A DNA stretch of 64,000 nt from Rhizobium phaseoli (GTDB lineage Bacteria; Pseudomonadota; Alphaproteobacteria; Rhizobiales; Rhizobiaceae): positions 62,001 through 126,000 of the forward strand of contig NZ_WUFT01000019.1 of the NCBI RefSeq assembly GCF_010668805.1, given 5' to 3'. Both the position numbers and the translations under genes were made by a program. Below are positions 35,828 through 44,802 of the stretch, one piece after another; position 1 is the first letter of the stretch, and every line of letters starts with the position of its first letter. Under the pieces are notes generated by a model that was not told where the DNA came from, ran no database searches, and saw only the letters and a program-made list of their open reading frames with translations.

Positions 35828-36928
35828 ATGTTTGGCATTTCGCCTCTTGCACGCATCGGCCTTGCCATCGCCCTGACGATCCTGACGCCGCTGGGCGCCG
35901 GCGCTCAGGATGCCTTCAAGGAATTCAAGCAGCTTGAATCGACGCCGAAAATGCCGAAGCTCGATGCCTTCATCGCGCCCAGCACGGCGCCTGAAGGGGT
36001 CAAGCTGCGCGACGTTGCGATGGAAGCCAAGCTGACGGCGGACGGCACGCCGGTCGAGGAAGGCCTCTCCTGGTACGTCTTCAGCCCGATCGCCGGCACC
36101 GACGGCAAGCTGCCGCTGATCGCCAGCGCCAAGGGCGGACCTGCGGCCTTCCAGCTCGCTCCCGGCGATTATTTCGTCAACGTCTCCTTCGGCCGCGCCG
36201 GCGTCACCAAGAAACTGACCGTGCCCGCTGACGGCGAGGTCGACAAGCAGGTGATGGTGCTCGATGCCGGCGGCCTGCTGCTCAATGCCGTCTCCGGCAC
36301 CGATGCCCGCATCCGTCCCGACCAGTTGAGCTTCTCGATCTATTCCTCGGAAGTGCGCGACGACGGCGAGCGCGGCCTCGTCATGGCCGATGTCTCGCCG
36401 AATACCGTCGTCCGCCTGAATGCCGGCACCTATCACATCGTTTCCGAGTATGGCAGCGTCAACGCCGTCATCCGCGCCGACATCCAGGTCGAAGCCGGCA
36501 AGCTGACCGAAGCGACGATCCAGCATCGCGCCGCGCAGGTCACCTTCAAGCTGGTCTCTGATGCCGGCGGCGAGGCGATCGCCGATACCGCATGGTCGAT
36601 CCTGACGGCGGCCGGCGACAGCGTCGGCGAAAGCGTCAGCGCCTTCCCGACCATGGTCCTTGCCGAAGGCGGATATTCCGCCGTCGCCCGCAACAAGGAC
36701 AAGATCTACCAGCGCGATTTCACCGTCGTCGCCGGCAGGAATACCGATGTCGAGGTCCTGATGAAGGACCAGCAGCCGCAGCCGCCGGTGAACGACGCGG
36801 CTCGCACGGTGCAGCAAGTGCCGATCGGCACGCCGCCGCCACCAGGCGTCCAGCCGGCCCCTGTGGCGCCACTCCCGTCCTACGAACAGCTTGCGCCGCA
36901 AGGCGGCGACGACTCCAGTCTCGATTGA
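35828..36928 (+). CDS. Secreted hypothetical protein with repeated beta domains
   Basis: A 366-residue protein with a Sec signal peptide (MFGISPLARIGLAIALTILT ending GAGAQ). The body is beta-rich, with several Ig-like or carboxypeptidase-regulatory-like segments (PGDYFVNVSFGRAGVTKKL; LNAGTYHIVSEYGSVNAVIR; LAEGGYSAVARNKDKIYQRD). The C-terminal 50 residues are Pro/Gln rich. The 'G.Y.v..' units look like an internal domain repeat. Family not identified; the surface or periplasmic location is inferred. A GTG at 35786 would add 14 residues ahead of the signal. Confidence 0.75.
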   Translation: MFGISPLARIGLAIALTILTPLGAGAQDAFKEFKQLESTPKMPKLDAFIAPSTAPEGVKLRDVAMEAKLTADGTPVEEGLSWYVFSPIAGTDGKLPLIASAKGGPAAFQLAPGDYFVNVSFGRAGVTKKLTVPADGEVDKQVMVLDAGGLLLNAVSGTDARIRPDQLSFSIYSSEVRDDGERGLVMADVSPNTVVRLNAGTYHIVSEYGSVNAVIRADIQVEAGKLTEATIQHRAAQVTFKLVSDAGGEAIADTAWSILTAAGDSVGESVSAFPTMVLAEGGYSAVARNKDKIYQRDFTVVAGRNTDVEVLMKDQQPQPPVNDAARTVQQVPIGTPPPPGVQPAPVAPLPSYEQLAPQGGDDSSLD

Positions 36929-37122
36929 TTATACGCGAGCGGTTTGGGTTCAGCCGAGATGTTTGCTTCGGCGGGGCCACGGACAAGACTGGCTCGTGAT
37001 GCCGATCAAAAGCGTTCAGGGCGCGTGTCCCATCATTGGGATGGAGAATTTTTTGAAGCGCATTGCAGCGTGGTTATTGGCTGCATGATCGTGGCGGCAA
37101 CATCGCAGCCCTTGATCAACTT

Positions 37123-37151
37123 CCGACAGCGCCGAAGCCCGGCGCTGTCGG
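37123..37151 (-). terminator. Strong hairpin after thrS
   Basis: CCGACAGCGCC / GGCGCTGTCGG, a perfect 11-bp stem with a seven-base loop, just beyond the thrS stop. No T run follows on the minus strand, so it may be a processing or 3'-stabilising hairpin rather than an intrinsic terminator. Confidence 0.5.
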
Positions 37152-37163
37152 ATAGAGGCGTTT

Positions 37164-39149
37164 TCAAGCCGCCTTGGCTTTCTTTGCTTCGGCCTTGCGA
37201 CGGATGTCGGGCGGCGTCGCTTCCAAGGCGAGGCTCTCGACGGCGGCATCGAGCCCCATCGAAACCTGATCCTGGCTGCCGAGGCGGCGGATGTTGACCG
37301 TGCGCTCCTCGGATTCCTTCCTGCCGCAGACGATGATGACAGGCACCTTGGTGACCGAGTGTTCGCGGACCTTGTAGTTGATCTTCTCGTTGCGGAAATC
37401 GGTCTCGACGTTGAGACCGGCTTCGCGCAGCGCCTCGGCCACTTCAAGCCCATAGGCGTCGGCTTCCGAGGTGATCGTCGCGACCACCACCTGAACCGGT
37501 GATACCCAGAGCGGCATGTGGCCGGCGAAGTTCTCGATCAGGATGCCGAGGAAGCGCTCCATCGAGCCGCAGATGGCGCGGTGGATCATCACCGGCTGCG
37601 TCTTTTCGGAGTTGCTGTCGATATAGAAGGCGCCGAAACGTTCCGGCAGATTGAAGTCGACCTGCGTCGTGCCGCATTGCCATTCGCGGCCGATCGCATC
37701 CTTCAGCGTATATTCGAACTTCGGGCCGTAGAAGGCGCCCTCGCCCGGCAGGATGCCGGTCTTGATGTTGTTCGACTGCTGCTGGATCGTCTCCAACACG
37801 TTCATCATCACGCTTTCGGCGCGGTCCCAGAGATCGTCGGAACCGACGCGCTTGTCCGGCCGGGTCGAGAGCTTGATGGTGACCTCGTCGAAGCCGAAAT
37901 CCTTGTAGACCGAGAGGATCAGATCGTTGATCTTCAGGCATTCGGCAGCCATCTGCTCATCGGTGCAGAAGATATGCGCATCGTCCTGCGTGAAACCGCG
38001 CACGCGCATCAGCCCGTGCAGCGCGCCCGACGGTTCGTAGCGATGGACATTGCCGAATTCGGCAAGCCGGATCGGCAGTTCGCGGTAGGATTTCAGCCCG
38101 TGTTTGAAGATCTGGATATGGCCGGGGCAGTTCATCGGCTTCAGTGCGAAGACGCGGTCGTCGTCGGTGTCGTCGCCGGCAACCGTCACCTTGAACATGT
38201 TGTCGCGATACCAGCCCCAGTGTCCGGATGTCTCCCACAGCGACTTGTCGAGCACCTGCGGCGCGTTGACTTCCTGATAGTCACCGGCCAGCCGGCGGCG
38301 CATATAGGCAACCAGCGTCTGGAAGACGCGCCAGCCCTTGCCATGCCAGAAGACGACGCCCGGGCCTTCCTCCTGGAAGTGGAAGAGATCCATCTCGCGG
38401 CCGAGTCGGCGGTGATCGCGCTTCTCGGCTTCGGCAAGCATATGCAGATAATTGTCGAGTTCCGACTGTTCGGCGAAGGCCGTGCCGTAGATGCGGCTCA
38501 GCATCGGATTGTTGCTGTCGCCGCGCCAGTAGGCGCCGGCGACTTTCAAGAGCTTGAAGGCGCTGCCGATCTGGCCGGTCGAGGCCATATGCGGGCCGCG
38601 GCAGAGATCGAACCAGTCGCCCTGGTAATAGATCTTCAGATCCTGCCCTGCCGGGATCGCGTCGACGAGTTCGACCTTGTACTGCTCGCCCTTGTCGGCG
38701 AACACCTGTTTGGCCTTCTCGCGCGACCAGACCTGCTTGGTGAAGGCGGCGTTGCGGGCGATGATCTCCTTCATCTTCTTTTCGATCTTCGGCAGATCAT
38801 CGAGCGTGAAAGGCTCGTTCTTGGCGAAGTCATAGTAGAAGCCGTTTTCGATGACCGGGCCGATCGTCACCTGGGTGCCGGGCCAGAGCTCCTGCACCGC
38901 TTCGGCCATGACATGCGCCGCGTCGTGGCGGATGAGTTCCAGGGCTCGGTCGTCGTTGCGGGTGATGATCTCGATCCTGCCCGTCGTCACGGGATCGGAA
39001 AGGTCGCGCACGGTGCCGTCGATCGCAATGGCGACCGCCTTCTTGGCAAGCGACTTGGAAATGGATTCGGCGACATCCCGGCCGGTTGCGCCAGCATCGT
39101 AGCTGCGCACGGAACCATCGGGAAATGTCAGGGAAATAGCTTGGGACAT
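37164..39149 (-). CDS. thrS: Threonine--tRNA ligase
   Basis: A 661-residue class II synthetase: N-terminal TGS domain (ISLTFPDGSVRSYDAGATG), editing domain with HDAAHVMAEAVQEL, catalytic core with FALKPMNCPGHIQIFKHGLK (motif 2 region and zinc Cys), motif 3 in IHRAICGSMERFLGILIENF, and the anticodon-binding domain (VVVATITSEADAYGLEVAEA). It charges tRNA-Thr. Standard length, so a full gene. The upstream region shows no obvious tRNA-like leader. Confidence 0.98.
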   Translation of the reverse strand: MSQAISLTFPDGSVRSYDAGATGRDVAESISKSLAKKAVAIAIDGTVRDLSDPVTTGRIEIITRNDDRALELIRHDAAHVMAEAVQELWPGTQVTIGPVIENGFYYDFAKNEPFTLDDLPKIEKKMKEIIARNAAFTKQVWSREKAKQVFADKGEQYKVELVDAIPAGQDLKIYYQGDWFDLCRGPHMASTGQIGSAFKLLKVAGAYWRGDSNNPMLSRIYGTAFAEQSELDNYLHMLAEAEKRDHRRLGREMDLFHFQEEGPGVVFWHGKGWRVFQTLVAYMRRRLAGDYQEVNAPQVLDKSLWETSGHWGWYRDNMFKVTVAGDDTDDDRVFALKPMNCPGHIQIFKHGLKSYRELPIRLAEFGNVHRYEPSGALHGLMRVRGFTQDDAHIFCTDEQMAAECLKINDLILSVYKDFGFDEVTIKLSTRPDKRVGSDDLWDRAESVMMNVLETIQQQSNNIKTGILPGEGAFYGPKFEYTLKDAIGREWQCGTTQVDFNLPERFGAFYIDSNSEKTQPVMIHRAICGSMERFLGILIENFAGHMPLWVSPVQVVVATITSEADAYGLEVAEALREAGLNVETDFRNEKINYKVREHSVTKVPVIIVCGRKESEERTVNIRRLGSQDQVSMGLDAAVESLALEATPPDIRRKAEAKKAKAA

Positions 39150-39270
39150 CGAAATTCTCCTTGTCCAGTCCCGCCAACGAATGCGGGTGGTTGCAGCGGC
39201 AGCGCCTCCGTCTTTGGATGCGCTCCCGCCTGATAATCAGATTTCTCTCGTGAGTAAAGAAGAAGCCGGC

Positions 39271-39798
39271 CTACATGACCATCTGGGCAAGGCCGCACAC
39301 CGTGTTCCAGTTGCGCATCGTCCCGACGCCCATCCGCTTGGTCGTCAGCGCCGAAAGCAGCTTGGACTGGCTCGGTTTGCCGGCAAAATCGATCCAGAGA
39401 TCGCCGCCGACGACAGCCATGCGCTGTCCCTCCGTCATCAGCGGTTTCAGCGCCTCCACCTTCTTCGGATCGACCGGCAGCCGCATCACCCGGACGATGA
39501 CCTGGTCGGCGTCGCCATCCTTGAAGGGATTGGTGCTGCAAAGCGCCATCCAGCTGCAGTCGTTGCGCACGACGATATCGACGTGTTTGCCGAACTTTTC
39601 TTCAAAGCCCTCTTCCAAGGCCACTTCGAGTTCGTGGGGCCGCATATCGTCGGCCTCGAAAACCAGATTGCCGGTGGAAACCAGCGTGCGCGGTTCTCGA
39701 TAACCGAGCTCTTCGGCCAGTGCGCGCAAATCCTGCATGATGACGCGGCGATCGGGGGTCAGGACAATGCTGTGCAGAAGGGCGATGAAGGTACTCAT
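39271..39798 (-). CDS. DUF1697 domain-containing protein
   Basis: A 175-residue protein with the DUF1697 start MSTFIALLHSIVLTPDRRVI, then LRALAEELGYREPRTLVSTG and NLVFEADD, and a TTKRMGVGTMRNWNTV end. The ATG overlaps the yidD stop region by four bases, so the gene is coupled to yidD. Function of DUF1697 unknown; the fold is two ferredoxin-like modules. Confidence 0.9.
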   Translation of the reverse strand: MSTFIALLHSIVLTPDRRVIMQDLRALAEELGYREPRTLVSTGNLVFEADDMRPHELEVALEEGFEEKFGKHVDIVVRNDCSWMALCSTNPFKDGDADQVIVRVMRLPVDPKKVEALKPLMTEGQRMAVVGGDLWIDFAGKPSQSKLLSALTTKRMGVGTMRNWNTVCGLAQMVM

Positions 39799-40208
39799 GG
39801 CGCCCACCCTTTCTTGCGTCCGAGGGAGAGATACCGCCACGGCGTCCACCAACGGAACTGATCGCCGAGCACTTCCGGCACCTGGTCGAGGCCGCTGGTG
39901 CCGCCCGGGCCGCAGCGGCCGACCCGAAACAGCGTCATCCAGCCGCCGGCCCACAGGCCATGGCGGGCGATCGACTCATAACCATATTCCGAGCAAGTGG
40001 GGATATGGCGGCAGGAATTGCCGATAAAGCCGGAAAGCGTCAGCTGGTAGAGGCGGATGAACCCCATGCCGAGCAGGCGGTCCGGAGTCTTGCGGAACGG
40101 ACCGCTATAGTTGCGGGAAGTGGGTGCGGCCTTGTCGCGCGGTTTTCCAGGTCCGGCGGCACCGCCGTCATCCTCATCACCTGCCTGCAGGGCGCAGAAC
40201 TCGCACAT
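39795..40208 (-). CDS. yidD: Membrane protein insertion efficiency factor YidD
   Basis: A 137-residue YidD protein. The core GMGFIRLYQLTLSGFIGNSC, then RHIPTCSEYGYESIARHGLW with two conserved Cys, is intact. A 45-residue hydrophilic N-terminal extension starting MCEFCALQAG carries a CxxC and is longer than usual. YidD assists YidC-mediated membrane protein insertion, usually beside rnpA/yidC; here it is instead in an Fe-S scaffold operon. The GRCGPGGTSGLDQVPE end fits the alphaproteobacterial form. Confidence 0.93.
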   Translation of the reverse strand: MCEFCALQAGDEDDGGAAGPGKPRDKAAPTSRNYSGPFRKTPDRLLGMGFIRLYQLTLSGFIGNSCRHIPTCSEYGYESIARHGLWAGGWMTLFRVGRCGPGGTSGLDQVPEVLGDQFRWWTPWRYLSLGRKKGWAP

Positions 40209-40213
40209 CTCCG

Positions 40214-40660
40214 TTACGCCTCGACAATCTCAGCCCGTTTCGCCTCGATCTGCCCGATTGCATCGACGACCGCATCGAAGGTCAGCATCGTCGAGGCATG
40301 GCGGGCCTTGTAGTCCCGCACCGGCAGCAGATAGCGCATGTCTTCGAACCGTCCCTCAGGCCCTGCGCCATCCGCCTTCAACATGGCAAGCATGTCCTGC
40401 CGTGCCTGGCGCAATTCGCCCGATGTGGCGCCGACGACATGGCGGGCCATGATCGAGGACGAGGCCTGACCGAGCGCGCAGGCCTTCACGTCATGGGCAA
40501 AACCGGTCACCATATCGCCGTTCATCTTTAACCAGATCCGCACCTTCGAGCCGCAAAGCTTCGAATAGGCCTGGGCGCTCGCATCGGCCTCCGCCAATGT
40601 GCCGGTCAACGGAATATTGCCGGCGAATTCGAGGATCTTGCTGTTGTAGATGTCGTCCAT
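40214..40660 (-). CDS. Iron-sulfur cluster assembly scaffold protein (IscU/NifU-like)
   Basis: A 148-residue protein of the IscU/SufU-like scaffold family: MDDIYNSKILEFAGNIP, AYSKLCGSKVRIWLKMNGDM and VKACALGQASSSIMARHVVG carry two of the conserved Cys; Asp/Cys ligands in the third region are less clear. It probably helps assemble Fe-S clusters. First gene of a scaffold-yidD-DUF1697 unit; yidD begins five bases after its stop. Confidence 0.85.
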   Translation of the reverse strand: MDDIYNSKILEFAGNIPLTGTLAEADASAQAYSKLCGSKVRIWLKMNGDMVTGFAHDVKACALGQASSSIMARHVVGATSGELRQARQDMLAMLKADGAGPEGRFEDMRYLLPVRDYKARHASTMLTFDAVVDAIGQIEAKRAEIVEA

Positions 40661-40971
40661 GTTGGATTTCCGCTCCAAAATCGCTGCGGATCGGCCTCAA
40701 TAAGGGCTGTTATTGTTATTGAAACAAAAAACACACCGTGTCATCTGAGGATACTTACATACGATGGCCGTCTTCCTATATGTATGTCGTTCGAAGGCCA
40801 TGAAAATGCAATGGCCTCGTGTAAGTTTGATTGGGAAACCGTGCCGGACGGGTGTTGAATGCGCCAAGAAAGCCCCGGAGCCTGCCAAAGGTGCATGAAT
40901 TCCCGCATGGGATTGACCAGTGGCGATTCCGACAGATGGGTCCGCGGTTGCGGACCAGGAGACCATTGTTC
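40661..40971. other. Divergent promoter region of scaffold gene and folE
   Basis: About 310 bases between divergent starts. Near 40700-40740 the sequence is A+T rich (TGTTATTGTTATTGAAACA), fitting promoters. ATGGCC (40764) and GGCCAT (40795) form a wide inverted repeat flanking ATATGTATG. No convincing ORF and no riboswitch fold I can name; the folE reading frame is open here but lacks homology-like residues. Confidence 0.4.
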
Positions 40972-41586
40972 ATGGACGCCATCGTAAAAAACTTTCCGCA
41001 GACGAACCGCGACTCCGATCGCCCCTCCCAGCAGGAGGCGGAGGAAGCTGTCCGCGTCCTGCTGCGCTGGGCCGGTGACAACCCGACCCGCGAAGGCCTG
41101 CTCGAGACGCCGGCCCGTGTCGTCAAGTCGTACCGCGAGCTTTTTTCCGGCTACGACATGGCGCCGGAAGACGTGCTCGGCCGCACCTTCGAAGAGGTCG
41201 CCGGTTACGACGACATGGTCCTCGTCAAGGACATTCCGTTCTTCTCGCATTGTGAACACCACATGGTGCCGATCATCGGCAAGGCCCACGTCGCCTACAT
41301 GCCGGACGGGCGTGTACTCGGCCTGTCGAAGATCGCCCGCGTCGTCGAGATCTATGGCCGCCGCCTGCAGACGCAGGAAACGATGACCGCGCAGATCGCC
41401 CGGGCCATCGACGATACGCTTAATCCGCGCGGTGTCGCGGTATTGATCGAGGCCGAACATATGTGCATGGCGATGCGCGGCGTTCAGAAGCAGGGCTCGA
41501 CCACGTTGACGACGACGTTTACGGGTACGTTCAAGACCGAGCCGGCCGATCAGGCCCGTTTCATGACCATGGTGCGGAGCCGCTGA
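40972..41586 (+). CDS. folE: GTP cyclohydrolase I
   Basis: A 204-residue enzyme making dihydroneopterin triphosphate for folate. Zinc ligands are in FSHCEHHMVPIIGKAH and AEHMCMAMRGVQKQGST; the LSKIARVVEIYGRRLQTQE block is canonical. Start at ATG 40972 (MDAIVKNFPQTN) follows CAGGAG; the frame is open to 40831. It is followed by hisI after 25 bases. Confidence 0.97.
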   Translation: MDAIVKNFPQTNRDSDRPSQQEAEEAVRVLLRWAGDNPTREGLLETPARVVKSYRELFSGYDMAPEDVLGRTFEEVAGYDDMVLVKDIPFFSHCEHHMVPIIGKAHVAYMPDGRVLGLSKIARVVEIYGRRLQTQETMTAQIARAIDDTLNPRGVAVLIEAEHMCMAMRGVQKQGSTTLTTTFTGTFKTEPADQARFMTMVRSR

Positions 41587-41611
41587 TACCGGCTCCCGCA
41601 GGAGGGCCGCG

Positions 41612-42064
41612 ATGAGTCACATGATCTTCAATCAACCATCCGAGGACAAGTCGGCATTGGAAGACGCCGGCGATTTCACGCCGCGTTTCGATGACCGCGG
41701 CCTGATCACCGCGATCGTCACCGACGCCGGCGACGGCGAGTTGCTGATGGTGGCGCACATGAACGCCCAGGCGCTGGCGCTGACCATTCAGACCGGTACG
41801 GCCCATTATTTCAGCCGTTCGCGAGGCAAGATCTGGAAGAAGGGTGAAACCTCGGGCAATCTCCAGACCGTGAAGGAAATTCGCACCGATTGCGATCAGG
41901 ACGCCATCTGGCTGAAAGTCGAGGTCGCCGGCCACGACGCCACCTGTCACACTGGCCGCCGCTCCTGCTTCTATCGGACGATCACCCTTCAAGACGGAAA
42001 GCCGATGCTCGATATCGTCGACGACGAGCGTCATTTCGATCCGCAGGACGTTTACGGGAAATAA
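41612..42064 (+). CDS. hisI: Phosphoribosyl-AMP cyclohydrolase
   Basis: A 150-residue enzyme opening the adenine ring in histidine synthesis. Seen: LMVAHMNAQALALTIQTGTA, FSRSRGKIWKKGETSGNLQ and the zinc-binding DCDQDAIWLKV and ATCHTGRRSCFYR. It is the monofunctional form without HisE. It is probably co-transcribed with folE and possibly the patatin gene downstream. Confidence 0.96.
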   Translation: MSHMIFNQPSEDKSALEDAGDFTPRFDDRGLITAIVTDAGDGELLMVAHMNAQALALTIQTGTAHYFSRSRGKIWKKGETSGNLQTVKEIRTDCDQDAIWLKVEVAGHDATCHTGRRSCFYRTITLQDGKPMLDIVDDERHFDPQDVYGK

Positions 42065-42180
42065 GCCGAACGTCCCGGCATTTGCTCCTTATTGCGCCAG
42101 AAATTGCTTCTATATACCATTTGGAAACTGATCGGGCACACTATCGGAACCCAACGTGTTCTGCTGGGAGGGAGAGCGCC

Positions 42181-43143
42181 ATGCTGAGCTGGAATTTGCA
42201 TCGTCAAAGCTCTGAAGGCGAAGGTTCCGGTACCGCTATATCCACCACGATCGAGGTGATCCCGCCTCCAGCCCCCGTCAAAAAAATCAAGATCGCGCTG
42301 GCGCTGGGCGGTGGTGCTGCCCGCGGCTGGGCCCATATCGGCGTGCTGCGCGCCCTCGACGAGGCAAAAATCGAGATCGGCATGATCGCCGGCACCTCGA
42401 TCGGCGCGCTGGTCGGCGGCTGCTATCTCGCCGGCAAACTCGATGAACTCGAAAGTTTCGCCCGCTCGCTGACCATGCGCCGGATCGCAAGTCTCCTCGA
42501 TCTCACCATCGGCGGCAGCGGCCTGTTCGGCGGCATGCGGCTGACCAAGCGGATGCAGGAACATCTGGAAGGCCTGAACGTCGAGGATCTCGACCGGCCG
42601 TTCGTCGCAGTCGCAGCCGAGGTCAATACCGGTCACGAGGTCTGGATCGCCAATGGCTCGCTGATTACGGCGCTGCGCGCCTCCTATGCCCTGCCCGGCA
42701 TTTTCGAGCCGGTGCGCAGCAATCACCGCACGCTGGTCGACGGCGCGCTGGTCAATCCCGTGCCCGTCTCCGTCTGCCGCGCCTACGAGCAGCCGTTGGT
42801 CGTCGCCGTCAATCTCAATTACGATCTCTATGGCCGCTCGGCCGTCGTCCGGCACAATGCCAGCCTCTCGCCGCAGGAAGTGCAGAAGCAGGAAGAGGCG
42901 CCCTATGCCCGTCTCGGCATGACCGGCGTCATGGTGCAGGCCTTCAACATCATCCAGGATAGGATCGCCCGCGCCCGCCTTGCCGGCGACCCGCCGGATA
43001 TTTCGCTGCAGCCGCGTTTGAGCTACATCGGCCTTTCGGAATTCCACCGGGCCGGCGAAGCGATCGAACGCGGCTACGAGGAAGCCAGGGCAAGGCTCCC
43101 CGAAATCAAACGCATGCAGGAAGTCTACGCCACCTCCCCGTGA
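42181..43143 (+). CDS. Patatin-like phospholipase (RssA-type)
   Basis: A 320-residue protein with the patatin oxyanion motif LALGGGAARGWAHIGVLRAL, the nucleophile GTSIGALVGG and the catalytic Asp in DGALVNPVPV. It most resembles RssA/NTE-type bacterial patatins with lysophospholipase-like activity. Start at ATG 42181 (MLSWNLHRQSSEGEG) follows GGGAGGGAG. No signal peptide, so probably cytoplasmic or membrane peripheral. Confidence 0.9.
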   Translation: MLSWNLHRQSSEGEGSGTAISTTIEVIPPPAPVKKIKIALALGGGAARGWAHIGVLRALDEAKIEIGMIAGTSIGALVGGCYLAGKLDELESFARSLTMRRIASLLDLTIGGSGLFGGMRLTKRMQEHLEGLNVEDLDRPFVAVAAEVNTGHEVWIANGSLITALRASYALPGIFEPVRSNHRTLVDGALVNPVPVSVCRAYEQPLVVAVNLNYDLYGRSAVVRHNASLSPQEVQKQEEAPYARLGMTGVMVQAFNIIQDRIARARLAGDPPDISLQPRLSYIGLSEFHRAGEAIERGYEEARARLPEIKRMQEVYATSP

Positions 43144-43189
43144 TGGGATATCGTCCGAAAGCCCGTAGCGCTTGAGGCCGCCAAAAACC

Positions 43190-43624
43190 TCAGCCGGCGA
43201 TATAGGCCTTGATCTCCTCGGCCTCGCGCTCGACTTCGGCGATGCGCGATTTCACCACGTCACCGATCGAGATGATGCCGGCAAGCTTGCCGTTGCTTTC
43301 AACCGGCACATGCCGGAAGCGGCGGCTGGTCATCAGCTCCATCAGCTCGTTGACGGTCGTCTCCTCATGGCAGCGGTAAACCTTCGCGGTCATGACCTGA
43401 GCCAGCGACTGGTCGAGCCCGTCTTTGCCGTGTTTGGCGATCGCGTGCACGAGGTCACGCTCGGTGAACATGCCGGAAATCCGGTTCTCCATGCCGACGA
43501 CGACGATGGCGCCGATCTTCTTCTTGCTGAGGATGGCGGCCGCCTCGGCGACGGTGGTGTTCGGCCCGGCGGTGACGACGTCCCTGCCTTTCAGGTCGAG
43601 GATTGCTTTGACTGAACTGGTCAT
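43190..43624 (-). CDS. CBS domain-containing protein
   Basis: A 144-residue stand-alone CBS pair: MTSSVKAILDLKGRDVV, AEAAAILSKKKIGAIVVVG, ISGMFTERDLVHAIAKHG, then VNELMELMTSRRFRHVPVES and LAGIISIGDVVKSRI. It probably binds an adenine nucleotide as an energy or redox sensor; its target is unknown. Confidence 0.93.
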   Translation of the reverse strand: MTSSVKAILDLKGRDVVTAGPNTTVAEAAAILSKKKIGAIVVVGMENRISGMFTERDLVHAIAKHGKDGLDQSLAQVMTAKVYRCHEETTVNELMELMTSRRFRHVPVESNGKLAGIISIGDVVKSRIAEVEREAEEIKAYIAG

Positions 43625-43718
43625 TCGAACCTCCTATGTCCGTGATCGACTTGTCACAGGCATCCGCGGCGGTTTCTCCCCCCATCGCGGATAATAGGTC
43701 GATGGTGCACCGCCCGGC

Positions 43719-44510
43719 TCAGGATTGCAACAGATCCTTCTCCGTTCCCGCAGCTTCCATCACCGGTGGGCGCGGCGCCCGGTCGAACAGCGAAAACAAC
43801 AAGAAGCCGAAGACGAAGCCGCCGATATGCGCGTCCCAGGCAATCGCCTGATCGCTATCGCCGACGAGCGGGATGCCGACGGCAATCAGGGCGTTGCCGA
43901 CCAGCCAGAGCAGCATGAAGATGACGACGGTGCGGCTCCGCAGCGCTTCGACGATGGAAAGCCGGGGATTGAGATGCGCAGGCAGCATCGGCCGACGTTC
44001 GGCCGGAAAGGCGAATCGGCAGGCGGCGCCCATCAGCCCGGAAATGACGCCCGACGCGCCGATCAGCAGCGTCACATCTCCCCAGTTCAGGACCGCATGA
44101 AGGGCCGCCGATGCGATGGCCGAGAAAAGCCAGAAGAGCACGAAACGCAGCGTCCCGATGCGGCGCACGACCGGCGCGCCGAAGGCCATCAGCCAGAAGG
44201 CGTTAAAGACGATATGCTGGACGCTGCCGTGCAGCAGTGAATAGGTGACGGGCGTCCAGAACAGCTCCGGCCCTTGCTGCGACAGTGGGATCACATAGCG
44301 GGCGGGAACGAAGCCGAAGGTGAAGAATAGCCAGCTCAGCGCATCGTCTGAAAGCACGACCTCCTGCACCGCATAGATGATAACAAGCAGACAAAGGCTG
44401 AAGAACAGCGCCGGCGGAAGGTTGAAGACCGGTACCCGCGGCGGCTTTGCCGGCGGCTGGACCTCGGGAGGTTCGGGCGCCTTATGCGGCTCGGCCGTCT
44501 GCTCATTCAT
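43719..44510 (-). CDS. Rhomboid family intramembrane serine protease
   Basis: A 263-residue protein with about six helices. The catalytic Ser is in LLIGASGVISGLMGAACRF and the catalytic His in AIAWDAHIGGFVFGFLLF; HGSVQHIVFNAFWLMAFGAP is the family's L1/helix-2 block. An N-terminal Pro/Glu-rich cytoplasmic tail of about 45 residues precedes the first helix. Start at 44510 (MNEQTAEPHKAPEP). It should cleave transmembrane substrates, which are not evident here. Confidence 0.92.
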   Translation of the reverse strand: MNEQTAEPHKAPEPPEVQPPAKPPRVPVFNLPPALFFSLCLLVIIYAVQEVVLSDDALSWLFFTFGFVPARYVIPLSQQGPELFWTPVTYSLLHGSVQHIVFNAFWLMAFGAPVVRRIGTLRFVLFWLFSAIASAALHAVLNWGDVTLLIGASGVISGLMGAACRFAFPAERRPMLPAHLNPRLSIVEALRSRTVVIFMLLWLVGNALIAVGIPLVGDSDQAIAWDAHIGGFVFGFLLFSLFDRAPRPPVMEAAGTEKDLLQS

Positions 44511-44556
44511 TTCGATATCGCCTCGTTGAGGCCACAGCCATACAGGACCACCTGGC

Positions 44557-44587
44557 AAAAAAAAAGCCGTCCGAAGTGCCGGACGGC
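44557..44587 (-). terminator. Strong rho-independent terminator
   Basis: On the minus strand GCCGTCCG / CGGACGGC (8 bp) with a six-base loop is followed by nine T. It lies 47 bases upstream of the rhomboid start and therefore ends something transcribed from the right on the minus strand. Confidence 0.88.
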
Positions 44588-44690
44588 ATACCGGGAGTTC
44601 AAGGAAAGACCTCGGCCCGGGCAGGTTGTGCTGAACTTCGAAAGTCGAAGCGATGACCGGACAGTGTCACGGCGGGCATAGCACCTCAAC
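44557..44690 (-). ncRNA. Candidate small RNA with intrinsic terminator
   Basis: No protein gene on the minus strand runs into the strong terminator at 44557-44587, yet about 100 bases ahead of it form stable hairpins: CTTCG-actttCGAAG and CCGGG...CCCGG before the GCCGTCCG/CGGACGGC stem. The layout of two hairpins plus terminator is typical of bacterial small RNAs. The 5' end is a guess; no consensus promoter is clear. I cannot assign it to a named family. Confidence 0.35.
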
Positions 44691-44802
44691 CGAAACCGTT
44701 TCTTAACCTTAACGGACGCGGTTTGGCATGAAATCCGCAAGGTAGAGCCTGTAGGGCAATGATTGCCCGAAAATGATCCGGAATGGGACAGGTTGGTGTA
44801 AA

